Position numbers and translations under genes: made by a program
Part shown: positions 1 to 6,786 of the stretch, in pieces
Layout: every line of letters begins with the position of its first letter
How positions within the stretch are numbered: the first letter of the stretch is position 1
Origin: CAZFIM01 sp964519615
GTDB lineage: Bacteria > Chloroflexota > Dehalococcoidia > GIF9 > UBA5629
DNA: 10,123 bases
Reading direction: 5' to 3'
NCBI GenBank assembly: GCA_964519615.1
Contig: CAZFIM010000084.1
Location: forward strand, 1-10,123
Notes under the pieces: generated by a model
Databases searched by the model: none
What the model was told of the DNA's origin: nothing
What the model saw: the letters and a program-made list of their open reading frames with translations, nothing else

Positions 1-342
1 AATATAAAGATGCCATGCCTCCTGGATATGGGACATGAGTATATAGCCGATAGCCGTAAGAATACCGCAAATTGAAAGTACTACCCGCGGCCCAAAACGG
101 TCGTTGAGCCATCCCGTTACAATGGATATCAGGCCATGCATTAGCTGAGAAACCGAGTATGCCCCTGATGTCACAGCTCTGGTCCAGTTAAATTCGCTAA
201 CTATCGGAGTAAAGAATACGCCGAAGGAAGAGTGCAGTCCCAGGATTGTCACCATGATGATAAAAGAAGCTGCAACTACAATATAGCCGTAATAGATATT
301 TCCTGTGGTGCTTTTTGTTTGGTTTATTTGGCTGTCAGGCAT
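1..342 (-). CDS. MFS transporter, N-terminal part (runs off window)
   Basis: This is the first 114 codons of a Major Facilitator Superfamily permease; the rest lies beyond position 1. Translation from the ATG at 342-340 gives a short polar N-terminus (residues 1-16). A first membrane segment follows at about 17-36, then a loop GLHSSFGVFFTPI with the SFGVFF signature common in the oxalate/formate and monocarboxylate branch of MFS. A second helix lies at about 56-76. The classic MFS motif A follows between helices 2 and 3 (GWLNDRFGPRVVL, residues 77-89, with Asp81 and Arg86), and a third helix starts at about 88. The protein should import or export a small organic solute by proton coupling at the inner membrane; the substrate cannot be read from this fragment. 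No good Shine-Dalgarno precedes the start. It lies downstream of the RdhA-like gene on the same strand but behind a 330-bp gap with its own promoter-like sequence. Confidence 0.88.
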   Translation of the reverse strand, partial: MPDSQINQTKSTTGNIYYGYIVVAASFIIMVTILGLHSSFGVFFTPIVSEFNWTRAVTSGAYSVSQLMHGLISIVTGWLNDRFGPRVVLSICGILTAIGYILMSHIQEAWHLYI

Positions 343-672
343 AATTCGATAAAGTGGAACGCACAGTAATAGTGAAAGATCTCAAAATTTTAGTATAAGG
401 AAAGCATAATATTATACCATACCAGTCTGGTTACTTGCCTTTCATCAGGCAAATCCAGCCGCATTAGAATAGCCGGTGGTGTTTTCATGCTCGATCACGG
501 TATAAGAACAGGGAATGCATTATTATCATGTTCCAGAAGAACTAATTATGTACACCTCTATGTATGCAATCCTGAACAAACACTGTTTATTTCCATTATC
601 GTGGCCATAATGACAACAAATCATGTCACTATACCGGATGGGCCATGGATATACCGTGTTATGTTATGGAAA
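343..672. other. Intergenic region between the RdhA-like gene and the MFS gene
   Basis: This 330-base stretch holds no convincing gene on either strand. It does not contain an RdhB-like ORF, which would be about 90 codons with three membrane segments. It contains the promoter and palindrome listed separately, plus a small inverted repeat TTGCCT-ttcatc-AGGCAA (435-452). That repeat has no T-tract in either direction, so I do not call it a terminator. A plus-strand open frame from 487 overlaps the 3' end of the RdhA-like gene, has no ribosome binding site and codes for nothing recognisable. I see nothing else. Confidence 0.6.
411..431 (-). promoter_or_regulatory. Extended -10 promoter with an 11-bp operator-like palindrome, for the MFS gene
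   Basis: On the minus strand a perfect TATAAT (416-411) is preceded by TG one base upstream, which makes an extended -10 element. No convincing -35 hexamer sits 16-18 bases further up. Immediately upstream lies the perfect palindrome ACCAGTCTGGT (421-431, 5-bp arms, 1-bp centre), in the -10/-35 spacer where a repressor would block polymerase. The predicted transcript start is about 60 bases before the MFS start codon. Assigning it to a TetR-type or other regulator would be a guess, since no regulator gene is adjacent. Confidence 0.4.
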
Positions 673-1827
673 TTATGTGCTGGATTGATGATAATTTTCG
701 TTATCGAACCACCATTTATTCTGGTAATGCCCTGAGCGATGTCCCTTACGAATCAAATCTGCTGTAATAGCCAGCTTTCTTGCCAGTCCGGAGCGTTCAA
801 CAGCCCAGCGTACGAGGTTATGGTTCCAGCTTGCCGGCCTGGTCCAGGGGCATACCTTTACGCATACGTTGCATCCGCTTCCCTCGGTATTTGCAATAAA
901 AAAGCGGGCGCACCGTTCCTCGTCAAGTTTCCATGCTATTCTGCCATTGTATAGAATTTTCCCACCGGTTGGAATTGATTTACTCGGGCACATTTCTGCA
1001 CAAATGCCGCATTGGCGGCAAAAATCCTGAAGGCCGAAATCAATCGGTTTATCGGGGATGAGAGGCATATTGGTGAGAACTGCGGCAGCTTTATATCCCA
1101 GCCCAAGAAAAGGATTGACAACAATACCCGCGCGACTTGCCTCTCCCAGTCCCGACCACAAGATAAGCGGTGGGAGAAGGACTCTATAGTTGTCTGGTTT
1201 AGGCTGGCAGAAAAGATGTTCTGCTTCGGCAGGATAACCTAGACGCCGAATATAGTTTGCCATTGCCTGGGTAATCAGCGCCAGCCTGTGATAAGTATCA
1301 AAGGCAATGGATTTGGCTATATAATCTCTACCGTTGGAGGCATACATTGTACCGTAGTCTTTAGCTATCAAAAGCACAATCGCATATTGATAGCCCAGTT
1401 CAATAGGATTTCCTTTCACATCATGGCTGTAAACAGCATAATTCGGTATTTCACATATACCTACCATATCAGCTTGATAGAAATACCCCGCACTCTTTAT
1501 ATGCAAGCTCAATATTTCAGGATCATCTGGAATTTCGGCGTTCATAGGCGCAACCGGATTTTTGCTGATTGCAGCCAAATGGTGAATAGTCGAATACATA
1601 GATGCGCACAAAGGATATGACTGCGATTCGTTTAAGAATGCATGTTGTATTTTGGGGCCATATTCTCCCCGTGCGGCTTTGCTTAAAGCTGCTTCACTTG
1701 CTTTTACTCGCAAGATACTACCGGGGATTTCTGTCGTAGGTTTGTCCACACGTTTCAACCGCTGCAGGGGAAAAGCTCCCGGATTACCGTTGCGAATATA
1801 TTGGTCGCGGGTGATGTTATGTTCCAT
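673..1827 (-). CDS. Reductive dehalogenase-like (RdhA family) corrinoid iron-sulfur protein, no Tat signal
   Basis: This 384-residue protein resembles the catalytic core of reductive dehalogenases, which cleave carbon-halogen bonds using a corrinoid cofactor and two [4Fe-4S] clusters. The C-terminal third has both cluster motifs. The first is Cys270-x2-Cys273-x2-Cys276-x3-Cys280-Pro. The second is Cys306-x12-Cys319-x2-Cys322-x3-Cys326-Pro-Trp. Upstream come the family blocks ADMVGIC (119-125), IRRLGYPA (193-200), SGLGEASRAG (225-234) and LTNMPLIPDKPIDFG (251-265), the last two matching the RdhA core around the cofactor site. Tyr130 or Tyr133 sits where the catalytic tyrosine is expected, but I could not align it rigorously. 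There is no twin-arginine signal, no N-terminal hydrophobic stretch and no adjacent rdhB, so the product should be cytoplasmic. It is shorter than typical respiratory RdhA (about 450-550 residues with signal). AAGGAT and AAAGGAG precede the ATG. Epoxyqueuosine reductase QueG is a distant relative, but the RdhA core blocks fit better. The substrate is unknown. Confidence 0.82.
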   Translation of the reverse strand: MEHNITRDQYIRNGNPGAFPLQRLKRVDKPTTEIPGSILRVKASEAALSKAARGEYGPKIQHAFLNESQSYPLCASMYSTIHHLAAISKNPVAPMNAEIPDDPEILSLHIKSAGYFYQADMVGICEIPNYAVYSHDVKGNPIELGYQYAIVLLIAKDYGTMYASNGRDYIAKSIAFDTYHRLALITQAMANYIRRLGYPAEAEHLFCQPKPDNYRVLLPPLILWSGLGEASRAGIVVNPFLGLGYKAAAVLTNMPLIPDKPIDFGLQDFCRQCGICAEMCPSKSIPTGGKILYNGRIAWKLDEERCARFFIANTEGSGCNVCVKVCPWTRPASWNHNLVRWAVERSGLARKLAITADLIRKGHRSGHYQNKWWFDNENYHQSST

Positions 1828-1980
1828 ATCTCCTTTATCCTTTTTAGTCCAGAAGTCCTGATAATCTGTTAAATATTCTTACGTTTGTTCCAGATTAAGG
1901 CATAATAGAGTAGACTGCAGGTCGATATACTCTGCTGATTTTTTCCAAGATAATACATTTATTTTAGCTGACTGACTCAA

Positions 1981-3075
1981 TTATGGATAATAACGGCTTC
2001 TAAGTTGACCGCATCCGGCATCTATATCCTGTCCTCGTGATTGCCGTATAGTTGCGTTAATACTAAGTCTTAGCAATTCCTCCTGAAACACATGAATCAC
2101 CTGGTGAGTCGGCGGCCTGAAAGCACGATCTGCGGTGTGATTTGCTGCGATAAGGTTTACATGGCAGTTCATATCCTGAAGGAGGTGTGCTAATGATCGA
2201 GCATGCTGAAGAGTATCGTTAATTCCAGCGAAAAGAGTATATTCAAAACTCGGCCGGCGCCCTGTCATTTCATAATGGTATTTACAGGCAGGAATAAGGT
2301 CTTCCAGAGGATATTTTTTATTGAGAGGAACCAGTTTGTCCCGCAATGTATTATCGCTGGCATGAAGCGATACAGCAAGGCCTGCCTGAAGTTTCTCATT
2401 GCTCAGCCGCATAATTTGCGGGACCATGCCCGCTGTTGATATGGTTATATTACGCATACCAAGGCCAAATTCGTCTGGAGCATTCAGTACCTCTACCGCA
2501 CGCATCATGTTTTCATAATTAGCCAGAGGCTCACCCATTCCCATAAAAACAATATTTGTGACAGGCCTTGATTCTCTATAGTGTATATCAGTTCTAATAT
2601 CTGTATGACCGGTGAGATAGCGGGCAAAATAGAGAACCTGTCCTGTAATTTCTCCCTGTGTGAGATTGCGTACGAATCCCTGCTGTCCGGTAGAACAAAA
2701 AGAGCATCCCACAGCACAACCAACCTGAGTAGAGACACAGACGGTACGCCGCTCCCTCCCGCTATCATTGGAATGTTTCATTAGAGCTGATTCTATGGTG
2801 TGACCGTCGGAGAGTGAAAGAAGAACTTTCATGGTGCCGTCGCCGCTGATTTGTTTGTTTATAACAGCAAGCGTGCCGATATACGATACCTCTGCAAGCT
2901 TTATTTTAAGACTCGAAGGGAGATTGGACATATCTTCAAATGAGCGGGCAAACCGTTTGTATAGCCAGTGCTGTAGCTGTTTAGCTCTAAATCGCGGTGC
3001 GTCCAGCGAGCGAACCAGCCCGTTGATTTCTTCCGATGTCATATCAAGGATACATGTGCGTTTACCGTTGGTCAT
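1981..3075 (-). CDS. rlmN: Dual-specificity 23S rRNA/tRNA adenine-C2 methyltransferase RlmN
   Basis: This is a 364-residue radical-SAM enzyme that methylates C2 of adenosine 2503 in 23S rRNA and of A37 in a subset of tRNAs, affecting translational fidelity in the cytoplasm. The radical-SAM cluster motif CxxxCxxC is Cys120, Cys124 and Cys127 (CAVGCSFCSTG). The two extra cysteines of the ping-pong mechanism are present: Cys113 seven residues before the cluster, and Cys355 in the C-terminal block QSRGQDIDAGCGQLR. The block NIVFMGMGEPLANYENM is the family's GGEP-like SAM-binding motif, and the N-terminal QLQHWLYKRF segment is the RlmN accessory domain. The length is close to the usual 350-385 residues and the gene looks intact. 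It stands 153 bp upstream of the RdhA-like gene and 143 bp downstream of the URO-D gene. It is a housekeeping gene that says little about its neighbours. The start lacks a clear Shine-Dalgarno. Confidence 0.96.
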   Translation of the reverse strand: MTNGKRTCILDMTSEEINGLVRSLDAPRFRAKQLQHWLYKRFARSFEDMSNLPSSLKIKLAEVSYIGTLAVINKQISGDGTMKVLLSLSDGHTIESALMKHSNDSGRERRTVCVSTQVGCAVGCSFCSTGQQGFVRNLTQGEITGQVLYFARYLTGHTDIRTDIHYRESRPVTNIVFMGMGEPLANYENMMRAVEVLNAPDEFGLGMRNITISTAGMVPQIMRLSNEKLQAGLAVSLHASDNTLRDKLVPLNKKYPLEDLIPACKYHYEMTGRRPSFEYTLFAGINDTLQHARSLAHLLQDMNCHVNLIAANHTADRAFRPPTHQVIHVFQEELLRLSINATIRQSRGQDIDAGCGQLRSRYYP

Positions 3076-3081
3076 AGTATC

Positions 3082-3109
3082 ATTTTACCACGATATAATC
3101 AGCTGTCAG
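3082..3109 (-). promoter_or_regulatory. Candidate promoter immediately before rlmN
   Basis: On the minus strand CTGACA (3109-3104) and TAAAAT (3087-3082) each match the sigma-70 consensus at five of six positions, separated by 16 bases. The -10 ends only six bases before the ATG, so a transcript from it would be leaderless or nearly so, which agrees with the missing Shine-Dalgarno. The match could be chance in AT-rich intergenic DNA. Confidence 0.3.
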
Positions 3110-3218
3110 TTCAATTGCCTTTTGTGAATTTCAATATAGAGACAACTGAATAAAAGCAGCTAATTTACATAATCTTTGTGTTCTGTACAACTATATTTTT
3201 AAGATGCCGGAAAACCTA

Positions 3219-4469
3219 TCAAGCATATATGCCGTATCTCCTGGTTGTATCGAACATTGCCTTGACGTTTTCAGGTTTGGCATCGTCCATTTCTCCGGCA
3301 GAGTCCATTATGAACCCTCCGCCTTTACCGACGCGGTCAATGAGTTTAATGCAGTAGTCTGTAACCTGATCAGGTGTGCCTGTGCTTAAGAGGGCGAGTG
3401 GAACATTACCCCTTATACAAATTTGGTCACCCAGAACCTCTTTAGCTTTGAAAATGTCTGTTGATTCGAAGTGATAGACAGCTTTTCCCGAAGGCATATC
3501 TGATATTATTTCCAGGCGCGATGTATAGTTCCCTTCTATAAAAGCAAATGGTGTGATACCTTCATCAATGAGATTTAGCATCAGTTTTCTCAATCCCGGC
3601 CAGTAAAACCGCTTGAACTGGTCTATAGACATGAAACCTTCCGCTCCTTTATGGAGGGGAATAAAGGCTCTTGATATACCGGATGCTTTCACCGCAGCGA
3701 TAGCGGATTCAAGTAGTACAGGCTCTATTTTTTCGCAGGCTTCCAGTACCTTATCGGGTCTGCGATACATATCCAGCATTATACCTTTGGTGCCCCGCAG
3801 TGTATCTCCGATGGCATCGAAAGGAGCGAATGTTATCGCACCGAATTGTGGCGGAAATCCGGCAGATATTAATTCACCGTTGAAAGCAGCGGCATGAGAC
3901 ATCATTTTTTGAGATTCACGCGCTGCGGCCAGAAGTGCTTCCAGGGCTTCGACTATTTCATGATTACTTAATACAGACATCATGGGTAATATTGAATGAT
4001 ATCCGGTTAAATGACGTAATGGGATGAGTCTCTGAAATGGCTGAAGTATCCCGCATGTACGTGGAAGATAATGCCTTAATATCCAGTCAGACGGGTCAGC
4101 AAGAAAGGCATCATATTCATTTGCTTTAAAATACTCGTTTTCTACGAATTGGAAAGGGGTGTTGTCCCCGATTCCATGCCCGGGCCATCGTAACTGCTTG
4201 AATTCAAGTGCTTCCATTAAAGCACCAGGTGCAATATAGGTAATAGGGTTGGCAAACATATCGGGCTGATATTCCATGATCACCTCTTTGCCCAATTTGT
4301 ATAATTTGTCGCGATCGTAGGTCAATTCGCGGCAGGTAATATCCGTATATTTAGTATAGAAATGACCGAACATGCCAAGAATGGGAATTCTATCAGGAAT
4401 CTTTAATTGAACGGCGTCATTTACGCGCTTTTCCCGTTCCTGGTAGAGACGTGAAGGTGATTGCTGCAT
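3219..4469 (-). CDS. Uroporphyrinogen decarboxylase (URO-D) superfamily protein, MtaA-like methyltransferase type
   Basis: This 416-residue protein has the features of the URO-D/MtaA superfamily, a TIM-barrel group that includes HemE and many corrinoid- or coenzyme-M-dependent methyltransferases of anaerobes. Recognisable blocks are IPDRIPILGMFGHFY (24-38), a middle segment with the GAITFAPFDAIGD turn (210-222), AFIPLHKGAEGFMS (268-281), FAFIEGNYTSRLE (308-320) and CIRGNVPLALLSTGTP (351-366). The final GGGFIMDS and KPENVKAMF blocks (383-390, 398-406) are also typical. HemE's N-terminal RQAGRY-type motif is absent, so it is not a haem-biosynthesis enzyme. The HxCG zinc motif of MtaA is replaced by FIEG (310-313), so metal binding, if any, differs. 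The likely role is methyl transfer or a related reaction in C1 or methoxylated-compound metabolism, but the substrate is not determinable. A GAGG lies 11 bases before the ATG. It is separated from the upstream cupin gene by 320 bp with a strong hairpin. Confidence 0.85.
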   Translation of the reverse strand: MQQSPSRLYQEREKRVNDAVQLKIPDRIPILGMFGHFYTKYTDITCRELTYDRDKLYKLGKEVIMEYQPDMFANPITYIAPGALMEALEFKQLRWPGHGIGDNTPFQFVENEYFKANEYDAFLADPSDWILRHYLPRTCGILQPFQRLIPLRHLTGYHSILPMMSVLSNHEIVEALEALLAAARESQKMMSHAAAFNGELISAGFPPQFGAITFAPFDAIGDTLRGTKGIMLDMYRRPDKVLEACEKIEPVLLESAIAAVKASGISRAFIPLHKGAEGFMSIDQFKRFYWPGLRKLMLNLIDEGITPFAFIEGNYTSRLEIISDMPSGKAVYHFESTDIFKAKEVLGDQICIRGNVPLALLSTGTPDQVTDYCIKLIDRVGKGGGFIMDSAGEMDDAKPENVKAMFDTTRRYGIYA

Positions 4470-4789
4470 AATGCGAGTTGCCTCATTTCAGATATGTCTA
4501 ATTTTACAGTATTGTTATTGCCTTGTTCTTGCACCGTTATCACTGAGTTTATCCGGGGGCATTATTGAGAACCTGGCTACAATTCTTGCGATGCCCCATA
4601 CGGCAGGCAAAATCACTATACTATCTGTCACTATGTAGATAGATTTTCTTTGCTGAGATTGCTTTGAATATGGACTCAATAAAGCATGGCTGAACATCTA
4701 TAAAATGTAGATGTTCAGCCATGACGGAGCACCTACCTGATACGATGGCAAACTTTTGCTCAGATAGTATCAACACATATTATTGCCCG
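4470..4789. other. Intergenic region between the cupin and URO-D genes
   Basis: This 320-base stretch contains the 16-bp hairpin described separately and a weaker inverted repeat CTATCT...AGATAG (4621-4642). A 60-codon minus-strand open frame (4515-4697) starts inside the hairpin, has no ribosome binding site and shows no family resemblance, so I do not call it a gene. I looked for the conserved boxes of a cobalamin riboswitch, given the corrinoid-related neighbours, and did not find them. The URO-D promoter must lie here, but no strong -35/-10 pair stands out. Confidence 0.5.
4685..4723 (-). terminator. Perfect 16-bp inverted repeat with 7-nt loop, probable terminator of the cupin gene
   Basis: The arms CATGGCTGAACATCTA (4685-4700) and TAGATGTTCAGCCATG (4708-4723) are exact reverse complements around the loop TAAAATG. 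Read on the minus strand the hairpin lies 67 bases after the cupin stop codon and is followed by CTTTATTGAG. That is a short, imperfect U-run, as expected for a modest intrinsic terminator. In the plus direction no T-run follows. No second copy of the arm occurs in the window, so I see no sign of a dispersed repeat. A role as an RNA-processing or stability element ahead of the URO-D gene is also possible. Confidence 0.6.
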
Positions 4790-5449
4790 TTACCGAAGCG
4801 TGATAACGGTGTCAACGTATCCTTTCCACTCACTTTTACAGCTTTTTGTCCCTTCAATCCATGTAGGCATCTCAGGATATTTGGCATAATCAGGGGGCAT
4901 TACCATACCCCTCAGAAATGTGGCTTTGTTTCCGGGATCCGTGGTGGAGACCAGGGGGTAGGAACCTTCCTCATACCAGCAATCTCCGGACTGCTTATTG
5001 TCAGAGGATTCTCCTTTTTCAGATACAACCCGCAGTTGGCCTCTCAGCATACAGCGAATACCGGAACCGGGATGAGAATGAAGCCCGGTTGAGCCTTGAT
5101 TGTCAACTATGCAGTCGAGGCGAAATAGCCATTTAGAAGTGGGAACAAGTTCAAACATTTTTATGCGGCGAGATAAACGTAGAATCGAGTTGACACCTTC
5201 ACCCCGCAAAAGGTGAAGACAATCGGTTTCAGGAACAAGCTCCCACCGCCATAATACAGCTCCGTCCTTGCCGGCTTTGATCGATGCAAAGTCCTGTCGA
5301 TATACGGCTGAATCAGCGTTGACTACCTCACCGGTAATAACAGCCGAACCTTTATACACATAGATGTTCGAATGCTGAGCCTCCAATTCCGGTTTGACCT
5401 CTGCGTTCGGTGCCAATTCATCATGATAGAGTTTTAAAATATGTGTCAT
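4790..5449 (-). CDS. Cupin-fold protein, probably two cupin domains
   Basis: This 219-residue, probably cytoplasmic protein has no signal peptide or membrane segment. The C-terminal half is a recognisable cupin: LHSHPGSGIRCMLRGQLRV (123-141) matches cupin motif 1, with His124 and His126 as the metal-binding pair. GDCWYEEGSYPLV (155-167) matches motif 2. The usual motif 1 glutamate and the motif 2 histidine are missing (Pro165 lies near the expected histidine), so the metal site is incomplete or altered. The N-terminal half (about 28-75) looks beta-rich and may be a degenerate second cupin. Cupins range from dioxygenases and isomerases to sugar or aromatic-binding proteins, so no reaction can be assigned. 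AAGGGAG (5460-5454) lies four bases before the ATG and supports the start. The gene is the first of the minus-strand series and diverges from the DUF502 gene across 273 bp. Confidence 0.75.
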   Translation of the reverse strand: MTHILKLYHDELAPNAEVKPELEAQHSNIYVYKGSAVITGEVVNADSAVYRQDFASIKAGKDGAVLWRWELVPETDCLHLLRGEGVNSILRLSRRIKMFELVPTSKWLFRLDCIVDNQGSTGLHSHPGSGIRCMLRGQLRVVSEKGESSDNKQSGDCWYEEGSYPLVSTTDPGNKATFLRGMVMPPDYAKYPEMPTWIEGTKSCKSEWKGYVDTVITLR

Positions 5450-5581
5450 TATTCTCCCTTTCTAAATAAATTTCATGTGTAAGATTTCTATTGGCTTATG
5501 GGAACGTCTGTGCAGGATGATATATAAATATATTAACAAAAAATGTTGCGAAATACTAGCATACTTATATGATATTGGCGG

Positions 5582-5597
5582 GATAATATTTATTATC
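5582..5597. promoter_or_regulatory. Operator-like dyad between the divergent cupin and DUF502 genes
   Basis: GATAATA-TT-TATTATC is a perfect 7-bp inverted repeat with a 2-bp centre. It sits near the middle of the divergent intergenic region (5450-5722), where a regulator could serve both directions. The region is very AT-rich, so a dyad of this composition may be chance. No clear sigma-70 promoter pair was found beside it. Confidence 0.25.
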
Positions 5598-5722
5598 AGG
5601 CGCATATCGAAAAATAGCTCGCATTACAGGTATTTCCTTATATGAAACGAAGTGAATAAAATGTTTCAATCAATTCACCATGCTATTATCAAAGTTATAT
5701 AAATAATAGTAAAATAGAGGTC

Positions 5723-6630
5723 ATGAGAATTTTCAAAGGGAATATACCCGGTGCCGGACGAATACTGAAGAGAGGTGAAAGCTCTGCTAGCGGATCCGAT
5801 GGAACCTCCGCCGATGCAAAGCAGCTCGTTATTATGCCGAGAACCAATGGCGGTGCGAATGGAAGTTTTCTAAATGCCCTAAAACACAGGTTTGTTCTTG
5901 GCCTGAAGGTCATTATCCCGTTGGGCATTACTTTATTTCTTCTATTCTGGGTTTNNNNNNNNNNNNNNNNNNNNNNNNNNNNNNNNNNNNNNNNNNNNNN
6001 NNNNNNNNNNNNNNNNNNNNNNNNNNNNNNNNNNNNNNNNNNNNNNNNNNNNNNGGCCTGAAGGTCATTATCCCGTTGGGCATTACTTTATTTCTTCTAT
6101 TCTGGGTTTTAGGCAAGATCGATAATATTCTGCAGCCTATTTTTACCTATTATTTAGAGCGGAGGATTCCGGGGATTGGATTAGTCGCAGTAGTAGTGCT
6201 TGTTTTTATAATAGCTATTATTATGAGTACCGGACCTGGACGATGGTTAGTACATTTCTTTGAAAGGGTACTGCTGCATATTCCTATCTTGCGAGGTATC
6301 TATAATGCCGTCAAACAAATTATCGATAGTTTTACCGCTCAGGCTGAGGGCGCCAGTTTTCTCTATGTGGTTTTTATAGAGTTTCCGATGGAGGGGATGA
6401 GAACAGTGGGGCTTGTAACGAACAAATTTACCAATGAAGCGGGTGAGGAATTGTTGCATGTTTTCATTCCTACCGCTCCCAATCCCACTAACGGCTTTTT
6501 ACAAATAGTGAAAGCAACAGATGTGACACCAACGAGGATGTCCATCGATGAGGCGTTAAAAATGGTTATGTCCGCCGGCAAAGTTGCATCTCCCTATACC
6601 CGACAAAGTTTCGATCACAGAATGCAATAG
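5723..6630 (+). CDS. DUF502 family membrane protein, interrupted by an assembly gap
   Basis: As given, the reading frame is broken by 100 N and an identical 55-bp duplication around it. Dropping one copy and the gap (155 bp) joins both halves in frame to a 250-residue protein. The joined product has a Ser/Gly-rich N-terminus (1-50), membrane segment 1 (about 57-79), a short loop, membrane segment 2 (about 99-117) and a soluble C-terminal domain. That domain carries the DUF502 hallmarks ILRGIYNAVKQIID, FIEFPMEGMRTVGLVT, VFIPTAPNPTNGFL and EALKMVMSAGK. DUF502 proteins are inner-membrane proteins of unknown function in many bacteria. The ATG at 5723 has AGAGG only two bases upstream, which is tight. 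The next in-frame ATG is at 5834 but has no ribosome site, so the start is uncertain. An alpha/beta hydrolase gene follows after 156 bp. Confidence 0.9.
5900..5954 (+). repeat. 55-bp direct repeat, left copy (contig-end overlap)
   Basis: This segment is identical over all 55 bases to 6055-6109 and abuts the left edge of the N run. It encodes the first membrane helix of the DUF502 protein in the same frame as the second copy. Exact identity, a position touching the gap on both sides and a length equal to a common assembler k-mer (55) indicate an unmerged overlap and not a genomic repeat. Confidence 0.95.
5955..6054. other. Scaffold gap of 100 N
   Basis: Exactly 100 undetermined bases, the conventional placeholder for a gap of unknown size. 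The flanking repeat suggests that no sequence is actually missing here. Confidence 0.98.
6055..6109 (+). repeat. 55-bp direct repeat, right copy (contig-end overlap)
   Basis: Second identical copy of 5900-5954, abutting the right edge of the N run. Sequence continues from it into the rest of the DUF502 gene. Keeping only one copy and deleting the gap restores the open reading frame. Confidence 0.95.
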
Positions 6631-6786
6631 AGAACCCGGAGAAAGTCTTCAAAAATACTGATGAACCCATACCAAAGTAACAGATATGGCAATAATATAC
6701 CGCGTTCTTGATGATATGTTTTCATCAGTCCTTCTTCCGCCAGGGGATAGAAGGGTTTGTGCTCAGTATAAAAGAGAGAGAACGGC

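Noticed and set aside
487..735. Plus-strand 82-codon open frame opposite the 3' end of the RdhA-like gene
   Set aside because: No ribosome binding site, no recognisable family, and it overlaps a well-supported gene on the other strand.
673..1827. Epoxyqueuosine reductase (QueG)
   Set aside because: QueG shares the corrinoid and two-cluster architecture, but the GLGEASRAG and LTNMPLIPDKPIDFG blocks and the cysteine spacing fit RdhA better.
4515..4697. Minus-strand 60-codon open frame between the cupin and URO-D genes
   Set aside because: Its start lies inside the 16-bp hairpin, it has no Shine-Dalgarno, and its sequence looks like translated intergenic DNA.
4470..4789. Cobalamin riboswitch upstream of the URO-D gene
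   Set aside because: Considered because the neighbourhood suggests corrinoid use, but the conserved B12-box and core sequences are not present.
5900..6109. True tandem duplication or insertion inside the DUF502 gene
   Set aside because: The copies are identical, abut a 100-N placeholder on both sides, and their collapse restores the frame; an assembly overlap explains all of this.
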